DNA from: an uncultured Ruminococcus sp.
GTDB taxonomy: Bacteria > Bacillota > Clostridia > Oscillospirales > Acutalibacteraceae
Direction of reading: 5' to 3'
NCBI GenBank assembly: GCA_902764235.1
Contig: CACWVH010000018.1
Span: 1 to 39,005 of the forward strand
DNA length: 39,005 nucleotides
How positions within the stretch are numbered: position 1 is the stretch's first letter; each line of letters opens with the position of its first letter. Position numbers and translations under genes: made by a program. This document shows positions 25,066-34,040 of this stretch, piece after piece. The notes beneath the pieces are model-generated. The model ran no database searches and had not been told where the DNA came from. It saw only the letters and a program-made list of their open reading frames with translations.

Positions 25066-26685
25066 ATGATTAGCGGAGCAGAGATCATGGTAAAATGCCT
25101 GCAGCAGGAAAATGTATCCGTCGTTTTCGGGTATCCCGGCGCAGTGATTTGCCCGTTTTTTGATTATCTTTATAAAACTGATATAAAAGCCGTGCTTGTC
25201 CGTCAGGAGCAGAATGCTGCCCACAGTGCAAGCGGCTATGCAAGAGCACTGAGTACGGTAGGCGTATGCGTTGCGACCTCCGGTCCTGGTGCGCTCAATA
25301 TGATAACCGGTATAGCTACTGCATATATGGATTCGATTCCGCTTGTCTGTATCACAGGACAGGTCAGAAGCGATGTGCTCGGCAGGGATGTTTTTCAGGA
25401 GGCGGATATTACCGGTGCCTGCGAATCCTTTGTAAAGCACAGCTATCTTGTAAAGGATACGGCTGAGCTTCCGAGGATCTTCAAGGAGGCTTTCCATATT
25501 GCTTCAACCGGTCGTCCGGGGCCTGTACTCATTGACGTACCTGTTGATGTTCAGACAGCAGAGATAGAGGAATTCGTATATCCTGATAAGGTGAATATAA
25601 TAGGCTATAAGCCCAGCGTCAAGGGACACCCTATGCAGATAAAAAGAGCGCTCGAAATGATCGCAGAGTCAAAAAGACCTGTTATCTGTGCAGGCGGCGG
25701 TGTGCTTTCCAGCGGTGCTAAGCCCAGACTCAGGGAATTTTCGGAGAAAACAGGTATTCCGGTAGTATCGACTATGATGGGTATCGGCGTAATGCCCAGC
25801 GATGATCCGCTTTATGTGGGAATGCTGGGAAGCCACGGTAAAAAGGCTGCGAATGTCACGGTGCATAATGCAGATCTTGTTATCCTTTGCGGCGCAAGAG
25901 TAGGCGACAGGGCAGTTGCTTCTCCCGATCAGGTCGTTGAACACGCAAATGTAATACATATTGATATAGATCCTGCCGAGATCGGCAAGAATATGAAAAC
26001 TACTGTTCCGATAGTCGGCGATATGAAAAATGTTCTTTCGCAGATGCTAAAGGATGTTGATTATACCACACCTGGGGAGTGGAAGCAGCAGATCGAAAGC
26101 TGGAAGGCTGAATTTGCTAAGGAGCCTGAGAGCTTCGAGGGCTTTGTTGAGCCAAAAAGCTTTATTGCAAGGCTTTCAAAGCTTGTGCACACAAAGGCAA
26201 TCATGGTTGCCGATGTTGGACAGAATCAGATATGGTGCGCAAATAATTACCGTATCAAGGACGGACGCTTCTTTACCTCGGGCGGAATGGGAACAATGGG
26301 TTATTCCGTTCCGGCAGCTGTTGGTGCAAAGCTTGCAAGACCATCGAGAGATGTTGTCGCAGTCTGCGGAGACGGTTCCTTCCAGATGGCTCTGCCGGAG
26401 CTTGCGACAATCGCTGTTGAAAAGCTTAATGTCAAGATAATCGTTATGAGAAATACGGTTCTCGGCATGGTGCATGAGCTTCAGGACAAGCATTACGGCA
26501 GCCGCTATGCTGTAACAGAGCTTGAAGCTGTTCCGGATTTTGTAAAGCTTGCTCAGTCCTACGGTATAGATGCAGCCTTTGCAAGCTCAAATGAAGAGGC
26601 TGAAATGTATACAAAACAGATGCTCAGAAGCGACAAGCCCTTTGTCCTTGTCTGTAATGTACACCCGAACACATCTTCAATATAA
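25066..26685 (+). CDS. ilvB: Acetolactate synthase large subunit
   Basis: Thiamine-diphosphate enzyme condensing pyruvate (or pyruvate with 2-oxobutyrate) in valine, leucine and isoleucine synthesis. The 539 residues contain the N-terminal pyrimidine-binding domain with catalytic-type Glu in VRQEQNAAHSASGYAR and the TSGPGALN loop. A central domain with CAGGGV and a C-terminal TPP-binding motif (GDGSFQMALPELAT ending near the MRN position) follow. A slightly earlier ATG (25039) is possible, but GGAGG at 25053-25057 supports 25066. ilvN follows after 12 bases. Confidence 0.95.
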   Translation: MISGAEIMVKCLQQENVSVVFGYPGAVICPFFDYLYKTDIKAVLVRQEQNAAHSASGYARALSTVGVCVATSGPGALNMITGIATAYMDSIPLVCITGQVRSDVLGRDVFQEADITGACESFVKHSYLVKDTAELPRIFKEAFHIASTGRPGPVLIDVPVDVQTAEIEEFVYPDKVNIIGYKPSVKGHPMQIKRALEMIAESKRPVICAGGGVLSSGAKPRLREFSEKTGIPVVSTMMGIGVMPSDDPLYVGMLGSHGKKAANVTVHNADLVILCGARVGDRAVASPDQVVEHANVIHIDIDPAEIGKNMKTTVPIVGDMKNVLSQMLKDVDYTTPGEWKQQIESWKAEFAKEPESFEGFVEPKSFIARLSKLVHTKAIMVADVGQNQIWCANNYRIKDGRFFTSGGMGTMGYSVPAAVGAKLARPSRDVVAVCGDGSFQMALPELATIAVEKLNVKIIVMRNTVLGMVHELQDKHYGSRYAVTELEAVPDFVKLAQSYGIDAAFASSNEEAEMYTKQMLRSDKPFVLVCNVHPNTSSI

Positions 26686-26697
26686 GGAGGCGCCGAA

Positions 26698-27189
26698 ATG
26701 AAATATACACTTTCTGTATTGGTAGAAAACCATCCCGGCGTACTTTCCAAGGTTTCGGGACTGTTTTCACGCAGGGCGTTCAATATTGACAGTCTTGCTG
26801 TGGGTATAACAGAGGACCCGGGTATATCAAGAATGACAATCGTTGCCGACGGTGACGAATATGTGATAGAGCAGCTTGAAAAACAGCTCAATAAGGTGAT
26901 CCCCGTAATAAAGGTAAGAACATATACCGAGGGTGATTATATCAGCCGTGAGCTTTCCCTTATCAAGGTGAACAGCCCGACAAACAAAAGGCTCGACATA
27001 ATGAAAATAGCCGAGCTTATGGAAGCAAGGATCGTAGATGTTTCAGTCAACACAATGACATTGCAGTTTGCAGATACCGTTGAAAGATTTGAAACACTGT
27101 GCGATCTGTTAAAACCGTATGGCATCCGTGAGATCGTCAGAACGGGAACGGTAGCGATCGAAAAGGATTCTGTCGTTTCCAGAAAATGA
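26698..27189 (+). CDS. ilvN: Acetolactate synthase small regulatory subunit
   Basis: A 163-residue subunit that stabilises IlvB and confers valine feedback inhibition in known systems. The N-terminal ACT domain begins YTLSVLVENHPGVLSKVSGL and includes FNIDSLAVG and ISRMTIV. The C-terminal half includes RELSLIKV and PYGIREIVRTG. AAGGAGG precedes the ATG. The arrangement ilvB-ilvN-ilvC is a standard operon order. Confidence 0.95.
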   Translation: MKYTLSVLVENHPGVLSKVSGLFSRRAFNIDSLAVGITEDPGISRMTIVADGDEYVIEQLEKQLNKVIPVIKVRTYTEGDYISRELSLIKVNSPTNKRLDIMKIAELMEARIVDVSVNTMTLQFADTVERFETLCDLLKPYGIREIVRTGTVAIEKDSVVSRK

Positions 27190-27206
27190 TCTTTCCGGAT
27201 TCATAT

Positions 27207-28390
<1,184 letters not shown>

Positions 28391-28415
28391 TTTTTTCAAG
28401 TACATAAATGATTAT

Positions 28416-28452
28416 AACCGGTATCACTCATTTGCGGTGATGCCGGTTTTTT
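28416..28452 (+). terminator. Terminator of ilvBNC
   Basis: A 12-bp stem with one G-T pair (AACCGGTATCAC at 28416-28427 with GTGATGCCGGTT) followed by a run of six T (28447-28452). It ends the operon 25 bases after the ilvC stop. Confidence 0.9.
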
Positions 28453-28570
28453 CTACCTGCTTTGTTACGCTGAGTCTGCTTATTACGTACCGCTGTCTAC
28501 TTTCGGCTAAACGCTAAAGCAGCAGTTCACGCAAATATTTTTCACTATTTGTTGTTTGTTTTTCATAAAG

Positions 28571-28611
28571 TACAGCGGTACATTCAGGAAGGACCGGAAT
28601 GTACCGCTGTA
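28571..28611. terminator. Perfect 15-bp hairpin downstream of the dap operon
   Basis: TACAGCGGTACATTC (28571-28585) pairs exactly with its complement at 28597-28611. It lies 30 bases beyond the ACT gene stop (minus strand). On that strand it is followed by CTTTATGAAAAAC, not a classic U-run, so termination is plausible rather than certain. Confidence 0.5.
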
Positions 28612-28640
28612 TAATGTTGCATATTGTACTTTTTGCAGAA

Positions 28641-29090
28641 TCAGTATTCTGCTTTGTCAAGTGCTGCGAAAGCAGCGTCAAAATCAGCCATTGTTACAAG
28701 AACTGATATCTGCGATTCACTTGTTGTGATAAGTCTGATATCTGCCTTTGAAGCAGCAATTGCTCCTAAAATCTTTGCGGCAACGCCCGGACAGTTGACC
28801 ATACTCTCATCGTCAATGCTGATCTTACGGTTTCCGCTGCTGACGATGGATTTTACTGTTCCGTCCTCAAGCTTAGAGGTATAGCTGAGAGTCGTGATAA
28901 GGTCGTCGTCACTGATGGTGAAGGAAACGCTGGTTTTTGAGCTTTGAACAGGGGATACGGAGATCATATCCACATCAACACCAAGCTCAGCGATGTTTTT
29001 GAAGACATCTGCGATAAATGCGATATCCGCAGGAATGTTCTGAAGCGTAATAAGGCTGATATCCTCATAGGCTGTTATTGTAGGTTTCAT
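28641..29090 (-). CDS. Stand-alone double-ACT-domain protein
   Basis: A 149-residue protein resembling only the C-terminal regulatory part of aspartate kinase. The N-terminal ACT domain includes ITLQNIPADIAFIADVF and VDVDMISVSPV; the second includes NCPGVAAKILGAIAASKADI and ISVLV. No kinase domain is present. It is the last gene of the asd-dapA-dapB operon (39-base gap, AAAGGAG ribosome binding site). Inference: it may bind an amino acid and regulate aspartate-pathway flux, perhaps by associating with an aspartokinase encoded elsewhere. Confidence 0.8.
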   Translation of the reverse strand: MKPTITAYEDISLITLQNIPADIAFIADVFKNIAELGVDVDMISVSPVQSSKTSVSFTISDDDLITTLSYTSKLEDGTVKSIVSSGNRKISIDDESMVNCPGVAAKILGAIAASKADIRLITTSESQISVLVTMADFDAAFAALDKAEY

Positions 29091-29129
29091 AGGTTTGCTC
29101 CTTTCTCTGGCTGATCTTCGGGGTATGTA

Positions 29130-29885
29130 TTATTTTGAAGCGAGAAGGTCGGACATATCGTACATTCCCGGCTCTTTTCCCTTGAGGAAAACTGCGGCAT
29201 TAAGTGCGCCGACAGCAAAAACTGTCTTTGAACGTGCACTGTGGCTTATCTTGAGAATTTCGTCAGTTCCGGCAAAAATTATCTCATGCTCGCCCACAAT
29301 ATTGCCGCCTCTTACCGAATGTATGCCGATCTCCTTTTTTTCACGCTTTTTTCTGTATGCATGGCGGTCATATACATATTCTGATCCGGTGCGTACCTCT
29401 TTTACTGCGTCAGCTATCATCAGAGCTGTACCGCTGGGTGCGTCAAGCTTCTGGTTATGGTGCTGCTCAACTATCTCAACGTCAAAATCCTCGCCAAAAA
29501 CTGCGGCAGCCTTTTTTGCAAGCTCGATGATAAGGTTTATTCCAAGGGACATATTTCCTGAATAGAAAACAGGAATACTTTTTGCAGCTTCAAAGATCTT
29601 TGCCTTCTGTTCCTCGTTGTAGCCTGTTGTACAGATGACGCAGGGAAGCTTATTCTGTATTGCATAGCTGAGCATATCGTCAAGTACCACCGGATTTGAA
29701 AAATCAATGATAACATCTGCCCGAGCAGTTATCTCAGAAAAGCTTTTTGCATATTCAAACTCAGCATTCACAGGAGCTGCGATATCAACTCCGGCTGTTA
29801 TTTTACAGTCTGATCTTGCAGCTGCACAGCTGATAATGCTTGCGCCCATCTTGCCCGAGCAGCCTGATAGAATTATATTTGTCAT
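29130..29885 (-). CDS. dapB: 4-hydroxy-tetrahydrodipicolinate reductase
   Basis: Second committed step of diaminopimelate/lysine synthesis, using NAD(P)H. The 251 residues have the nucleotide-binding loop GCSGKMGASI (8-17) and the catalytic segment EQHHNQKLDAPSGTA (His141-His142, Lys145). GGAGACG serves as the ribosome binding site. The 72-base gap after dapA contains a CCTGCCG/CGGCAGG hairpin (29916-29942). Confidence 0.95.
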   Translation of the reverse strand: MTNIILSGCSGKMGASIISCAAARSDCKITAGVDIAAPVNAEFEYAKSFSEITARADVIIDFSNPVVLDDMLSYAIQNKLPCVICTTGYNEEQKAKIFEAAKSIPVFYSGNMSLGINLIIELAKKAAAVFGEDFDVEIVEQHHNQKLDAPSGTALMIADAVKEVRTGSEYVYDRHAYRKKREKKEIGIHSVRGGNIVGEHEIIFAGTDEILKISHSARSKTVFAVGALNAAVFLKGKEPGMYDMSDLLASK

Positions 29886-29915
29886 TTTAAACGTCTCCGT
29901 TCCGGATAATATTTT

Positions 29916-29942
29916 CCTGCCGCAAAAAGACTTTACGGCAGG
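29916..29942 (-). other. Intercistronic hairpin dapA-dapB
   Basis: A 7-bp perfect GC-rich stem (29916-29922 with 29936-29942) between dapA and dapB. On the minus strand it is followed by AAAATATT, so it is unlikely to be a full terminator. It may tune relative expression or mRNA ends. Confidence 0.4.
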
Positions 29943-29957
29943 ATGATTTTTTATTTA

Positions 29958-30845
29958 TCAGATAAGTCCGTAGGACTTCATGCATTCCTTGAGAGCAGCA
30001 AGTCCGCTGTCTGTCATCGGAGCAAGCGGAAGTCTGCACGGTCCGCAGTTATAGCCAAGAAGATTCATTGCAGCCTTTACAGGGATGGGGTTGACATCGG
30101 AGAAAAGCGCATCCATAAGTGCGATGTACTTCTTCTGCATATCAAAGCTGCCCTTGAAATCTCCGTCAAGAGCCTTCTGAACGAGGTCATGGGACTCCCT
30201 CGGAAGGAGATTTGCGAAAACAGAGATAACACCAAGACCGCCCATTGCTGTTATAGCAAAAGCCTGAGCATCCTCGCCGCTGTAAACGTCAAGGTTATCG
30301 CCGCAGAGAGCCATTGTGCGCACAAGAGCGGAAAGGTCGCCGTTAGCTTCCTTTGTAGCCTTGATATTAGGGTGCTTGCAAAGCTCTGCATAGGTTTCAG
30401 GGCGGATATTGCAGCCTGTCCTTGAGGGAACATTGTAAAGGATGATAGGTGTGTTAACCTTGTCTGCAATATAGTTATAATGTCTGATAAGACCGCTCTG
30501 TGAGGTCTTGTTATAGTAGGGAGTAACTGAAAGTATTGCGTCAGCGCCCAGCTTTTCAGCTTCTACAGAAAGCTCTGCTGCAAAAGCGGTATCATTGCTT
30601 CCGGCACCTGCGATTACCGGTACTCTGCCGTCAACCTTTTTTACTGTATATTCTATTACCTTGCAGTGTTCTTCACCGCTCATTGTTGCGGATTCACCTG
30701 TTGTACCGCAGGCAATGATAGCGTCAATACCGTTTTCGATCTGGAAATCTATCAGTCTGCCGTACTCTTCATAATTTACGCTGCCGTCATTGTTCATAGG
30801 AGTAACGATAGCAACGCCTGAGCCGGTAAAAATATGGTCTGCCAT
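29958..30845 (-). CDS. dapA: 4-hydroxy-tetrahydrodipicolinate synthase
   Basis: Condenses pyruvate with aspartate semialdehyde, the entry into lysine and meso-diaminopimelate synthesis. The 295 residues show GTTGESATMS (48-57, pyruvate pocket), YNVPSRTG with Tyr137, and Lys165 in KATKEANGD as the Schiff-base lysine. AAGGAGG lies eight bases upstream. It starts 16 bases after the asd stop. Confidence 0.96.
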   Translation of the reverse strand: MADHIFTGSGVAIVTPMNNDGSVNYEEYGRLIDFQIENGIDAIIACGTTGESATMSGEEHCKVIEYTVKKVDGRVPVIAGAGSNDTAFAAELSVEAEKLGADAILSVTPYYNKTSQSGLIRHYNYIADKVNTPIILYNVPSRTGCNIRPETYAELCKHPNIKATKEANGDLSALVRTMALCGDNLDVYSGEDAQAFAITAMGGLGVISVFANLLPRESHDLVQKALDGDFKGSFDMQKKYIALMDALFSDVNPIPVKAAMNLLGYNCGPCRLPLAPMTDSGLAALKECMKSYGLI

Positions 30846-30861
30846 ATTATAGCCTCCTTAA

Positions 30862-31944
30862 TTATCTGTCCATATATCCCTGTGCACAAAGAAGCTCTGC
30901 AAGAAGAACTGCGCCGCCTGCTGCACCTCTGAGTGTGTTGTGTGACATACAAACGAATTTTATTGTATACTGTGTATCCTCTCTGAGTCTGCCGACTGAA
31001 ACAGCCATGCCGCCCTCAAGGTTTCTTTCGCTTTTGATCTGCGGTCTGTCATTTTCTCTGAAATAGTGGAGGAACTGCTTCGGTGCGCTGGGAAGCTCAA
31101 GCTCCTGCGGCTTTCCGCTGTAGCTTTCCCAGTCACTGATGATCTGCTCGATGCCGGGGTTGTTCTCAAGCTCTACGAATACAGCAGCTGTATGACCGTC
31201 AGAAACAGGTACACGGATGCACTGAGATGTGATAGACGGAGATGCAGCCTTTTTGATCTCGCCGTCTTCGATCGTACCCCAGATCTTGAGCGGCTCCTGC
31301 TCGCTCTTTTCTTCCTCTCCGCCTATGTAGGGGATAACATTGTCCACCATCTCGGGCCATCTTTCAAATGTCTTTCCTGCGCCTGAGATTGCCTGATATG
31401 TGCAGGCGAGTACCTTCTTTACGCCGTATTTCATAAGCGGATGTATAGCCGGAACATAGCTCTGGAGTGAGCAGTTGGATTTTACAGCAACGAAGCCTCT
31501 TTTTGTGCCGAGACGTTTTTTCTGTGACTCAATGATCGCAAGATGACCATCATTGATCTCCGGAATTACCATAGGTACGTCAGGAGTGAAGCGGTGAGCG
31601 CTGTTATTAGAAACAACGGGGCATTCAGCCTTTGCATAAGCTTCCTCAAGCGCACGGATATCTTCCTTTTTCATATCAACTGCACAGAATACGAAATCTA
31701 CCTTTGAAGCGACCTCTTCAACATTTGCAGCGTCTACGATAACCATATCCTCCATAGCCTTCGGCATAGGAACAGTCATTGCCCAGCGGTTGCCGGCAGC
31801 CTCCTTATAAGTTTTGCCTGCGCTTCTTGCACTTGCAGCGAGAACTGTAACATTGAACCACGGATGATTCTCAAGAAGTGTTGCGAAACGCTGACCTACC
31901 ATACCTGTTGCACCGATTATACCTACATTAAATTTTTTTTCCAT
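30862..31944 (-). CDS. asd: Aspartate-semialdehyde dehydrogenase
   Basis: Reduces aspartyl phosphate to aspartate semialdehyde. The 360 residues begin NVGIIGATGMVGQRF (NADP loop) and have the nucleophile Cys158 in KSNCSLQS. Sequence style (SNNSAHRF, GAGKTFERWPE) resembles the archaeal/fungal-type enzyme rather than the E. coli type. The frame is open for 18 more codons upstream, but GGAAGGAGAG just before 31944 fixes the start. It is the first gene after the lysine riboswitch. Confidence 0.95.
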   Translation of the reverse strand: MEKKFNVGIIGATGMVGQRFATLLENHPWFNVTVLAASARSAGKTYKEAAGNRWAMTVPMPKAMEDMVIVDAANVEEVASKVDFVFCAVDMKKEDIRALEEAYAKAECPVVSNNSAHRFTPDVPMVIPEINDGHLAIIESQKKRLGTKRGFVAVKSNCSLQSYVPAIHPLMKYGVKKVLACTYQAISGAGKTFERWPEMVDNVIPYIGGEEEKSEQEPLKIWGTIEDGEIKKAASPSITSQCIRVPVSDGHTAAVFVELENNPGIEQIISDWESYSGKPQELELPSAPKQFLHYFRENDRPQIKSERNLEGGMAVSVGRLREDTQYTIKFVCMSHNTLRGAAGGAVLLAELLCAQGYMDR

Positions 31945-32058
31945 TTTATTCTCTCCTTCCAAAAATAGAGCACAGCCGACTGTAAACCGTGAAAGCATTT
32001 TTAATATGGTCTTAAAAAATGTTTTAAGCCTTATAAATAGGGAAAGCTTTCAGACTGT

Positions 32059-32086
32059 AAAAAAACAGGACCGGCAGAACCGATCC
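32059..32086 (-). terminator. Riboswitch-controlled terminator upstream of asd
   Basis: GGATCGG (32080-32086 read on the minus strand) pairs with CCGGTCC, one G-U pair, and is followed directly by TG and seven T. It lies about 60 bases past the lysine aptamer and 115 bases before asd, as expected for a transcriptional OFF switch. Confidence 0.8.
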
Positions 32087-32146
32087 ATCATAAGCTGTTT
32101 TTTATGAGATATGACTATTTGAATTCCCGACGGGCGGAAATAGTAC

Positions 32147-32311
32147 GATAGCTCTCCATCAAACAAGGTTATGATGACAGTTATATACCGCTGCGGCATA
32201 TAACCAAAGCAGAGTATGCCAAAGCTCGGCTTTTCGGCGGCAAGGCTATTCATACGGGATCACAGGCTCTGGCAGCCTTCACCGTATTACACGCAATACC
32301 GCACCTCTATC
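32147..32311 (-). ncRNA. Lysine riboswitch (L box)
   Basis: On the minus strand the conserved opening GATAGAGGTGCG is followed by arms with GTGAAGGCTGCC, then GCCGCCGAAAAGCC and CTTTGGC. A long stem TTATATGCCG/CGGTATATAA leads to the signature ACTGTCA, and the aptamer closes with GGAGAGCTATC, which pairs with GATAG to form P1. These are hallmark L-box elements, in order and at normal spacing. A perfect promoter precedes it and a terminator follows, so asd-dapA-dapB-ACT should be shut off by lysine. Confidence 0.93.
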
Positions 32312-32390
32312 CGGTTACAATCATTATATGCTGATATCAGGCGGGGAAAACAGAAGGGCGGCCCTTCACAATGCTTCCCCTGATATATAT

Positions 32391-32419
32391 AATATACCAT
32401 CATACAGACTTGTTGTCAA
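32391..32419 (-). promoter_or_regulatory. Promoter of the lysine riboswitch-asd-dap operon
   Basis: Minus strand TTGACA (32414-32419) and TATATT (32391-32396), 17-base spacer. Transcription would start about 70 bases before the aptamer. Confidence 0.85.
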
Positions 32420-32500
32420 CTTTTTTATAGCTTTTATATTGAAAACATTTTTTGTCTGTTGTAAAATATATCCCATAAGGTTTTACTAATGGAATGATTC

Positions 32501-32640
32501 CCTGAATCCGTGAAACTCATTATTGATTGTTCTGAAAAACCCAGAGATAATGCGTTGTTTTATGCATTTCAGGTTTTTAAGTTGTTCACCCATAACGGAA
32601 GGTTTAAAAAAACGATTTAATTCAATTTCACGGATTCAGG
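32501..32640. repeat. 140-bp element with perfect 15-bp inverted ends
   Basis: CCTGAATCCGTGAAA (32501-32515) and its exact complement (32626-32640) bound an AT-rich, non-coding core. Size and ends suggest a MITE or an insertion-sequence remnant. No convincing target duplication is visible. It lies in the divergent gap between the dap operon and the DUF5662 gene. Confidence 0.6.
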
Positions 32641-32753
32641 TCATAATTTTGTCAGCCTTTTCGTAAGGCTTAATGGATAACACCGCCTCCTAAGATATAA
32701 GTAGTCATTTTCTGCGCTGTCGGCGGAGAAAATGACGGATGGCGGCGGAGAAA

Positions 32754-32818
32754 ATTGCAAATTACAAAGCTGATTATCCGCATAAACAGAAAAATTTTTG
32801 ACTTTTACAATCAGCTAT
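32754..32818 (+). repeat. Upstream block shared with the zinc-ribbon gene (copy B)
   Basis: Carries ATTGCAAATTACAAA, TTATCCGCATAAACA and TTTTTGACTTTTACAATCAG, then CTAT, matching the minus-strand block at 21581-21637 in order and spacing to within a few bases. It ends about 24 bases before the DUF5662 start. Just upstream, GGCGGAGAAAAT is also repeated (32732 and 32745). Confidence 0.6.
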
Positions 32819-32842
32819 TTAAAGAATACTATGGAGAAGATT

Positions 32843-33379
32843 ATGAAATGGATAAAGCATCTTAAAACAATAAATCATCACAAGCGGCTTGTAATGGAGC
32901 TTTGCTTCAGGGTGGGATTATACAGGCAGGGACTTCTGCATGATCTTTCAAAATATTCACCTGCGGAATTCCTCGTAGGTGCGAAATACTATCAGGGAGA
33001 CCGCAGCCCGAACGACGCAGAGCGAGAGGCAAAGGGCTATACCTCAGCATGGCTGCATCATAAGGGCAGGAATAAGCATCATCTTGAGTACTGGATAGAT
33101 TACAGCCTTGATGATGGACATAAAATGAGCGGAATGAAAATGCCGGTAAAATATGTTGTTGAAATGTTCTGTGACAGGGTCGCTGCTTCAAAGAACTACA
33201 AGGGTAAGGCATACAAGGACAGCGACGCTTATGATTACTATATGAAGTCAAAGTCACATTATATTATCCACCCCGAGACAGCAAAGCTGCTTGAGAGCCT
33301 TCTCAAAAGACTTAAGGATGAGGGGGAGGAAAAAACAATACTCTACATCCGCAAAAAAATACTGAAAAACCTGAAATGA
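32843..33379 (+). CDS. DUF5662-like protein
   Basis: A 178-residue His-rich soluble protein. Seen: HHKRLVMELCF, a GLLHDLSKYSPAEF segment reminiscent of metal-binding HD-type helices, WLHHKGRNKHHLEYW and MPVKYVVEMFCDRVAA. This matches my recollection of DUF5662 (sometimes labelled catalase in error). Function unknown; the clustered His and Asp residues suggest a metal site. Upstream in-frame ATGs exist at 32798 and 32831; GGAGA at 32833-32837 favours 32843. Confidence 0.75.
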   Translation: MKWIKHLKTINHHKRLVMELCFRVGLYRQGLLHDLSKYSPAEFLVGAKYYQGDRSPNDAEREAKGYTSAWLHHKGRNKHHLEYWIDYSLDDGHKMSGMKMPVKYVVEMFCDRVAASKNYKGKAYKDSDAYDYYMKSKSHYIIHPETAKLLESLLKRLKDEGEEKTILYIRKKILKNLK

Positions 33380-33539
33380 CAAGCGTGCAGCCAGTATTAC
33401 GGTGCAGTATCACTATGCGTACGCAGCTTTTTATAGACATAACTAACAAAAGCTTGCAGGTCATATGAAAAGTTTTTAATATGAATACAGAACTTGCTGT
33501 AAAATATTTTTTTCCGGAACAAAATGTTGCATCCGGAAG
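33380..33539. other. Non-coding gap
   Basis: AT-rich spacer after the DUF5662 gene. A weak promoter-like pair, TTGCAG near 33452 with TAATAT 17 bases later, is the only signal noticed. No gene or clear terminator. Confidence 0.35.
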
Positions 33540-33714
33540 AAAGTTCGTGTAAAATAATTCTGGGAGTTTTCAGAAACTATAACCAGCCTTCCTGGAAGAT
33601 TCTGTCAGAACAGACCAGAATTGCGGGAATAAAAGCGGAATATACGAATACAGAGCGCAGCGTATGCGGAGCGACAGCGCGTTGCGACACCGGCGGCACG
33701 CCGGCGGCGGCGGG
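33540..33714 (+). repeat. Mosaic intergenic repeat, partial copy upstream of Crh-like gene
   Basis: Shares GTTCGTGTAAAATAAT with 22952, TTCTGGGAGTTTTCAGAAAC with 15137 and 23128, GAATTGCGGGAATAAAA with 23188, ACAGAGCGCAGCGTATGCGG with 23219 and the GCGACACCGGCGGCACGCCGG end with 24904. The central GACTAAGCCGTGAATC block is missing. It lies 40 bases before the next gene. Confidence 0.75.
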
Positions 33715-33756
33715 GAAATAATATGGACATTCAGTTCAGTATCGGAGGAATCAGCT

Positions 33757-33996
33757 ATGTATAGAACAAAGGTGTACTTTAAGGATCTTGCAGAGGTAAA
33801 AAAATTTGTTGACATGGCAGCTCAGTACAGCAAGCTTGAGATAAATCTTGTATCGGATATCTATACCATGGATGCACATTCGCTTATAGGAATACTCAGT
33901 CTGGATATTTCAGCTCCGATAGAGCTTGAGGTCCCATCCGATGATATTCCGGAAAGCTTTTATGATGATATAAAACCGTATATCTGTACGGAATGA
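33757..33996 (+). CDS. HPr/Crh-like protein lacking the catalytic His
   Basis: A 79-residue protein with an HPr-like fold signature: the segment DAHSLIGILSLD (39-50) aligns with the regulatory Ser46 region of HPr (NxKSIMGVMSLG), with Ser42 conserved. The N-terminal segment where HPr carries the phosphoacceptor His15 reads FKDLAEVKKFVD and has no His. This pattern (regulatory Ser, no His15) is what distinguishes B. subtilis Crh. Inference: a regulatory HPr paralogue rather than a PTS phosphocarrier. CGGAGGA supports the start. It precedes mtaB by 44 bases. Confidence 0.75.
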   Translation: MYRTKVYFKDLAEVKKFVDMAAQYSKLEINLVSDIYTMDAHSLIGILSLDISAPIELEVPSDDIPESFYDDIKPYICTE

Positions 33997-34040
33997 CAGC
34001 ATGCTCTGGTGCTGCGATATGTTATTAAAGGGGTCGGATA

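Noticed and set aside
24937-25497. 186-codon minus-strand frame opposite the start of ilvB
   Set aside because: Shadow of ilvB and its promoter; no domain recognised.
28391-28415. T-rich run directly after ilvC as terminator by itself
   Set aside because: TTTTTTC here has no stem before it; the real terminator is the hairpin at 28416-28452.
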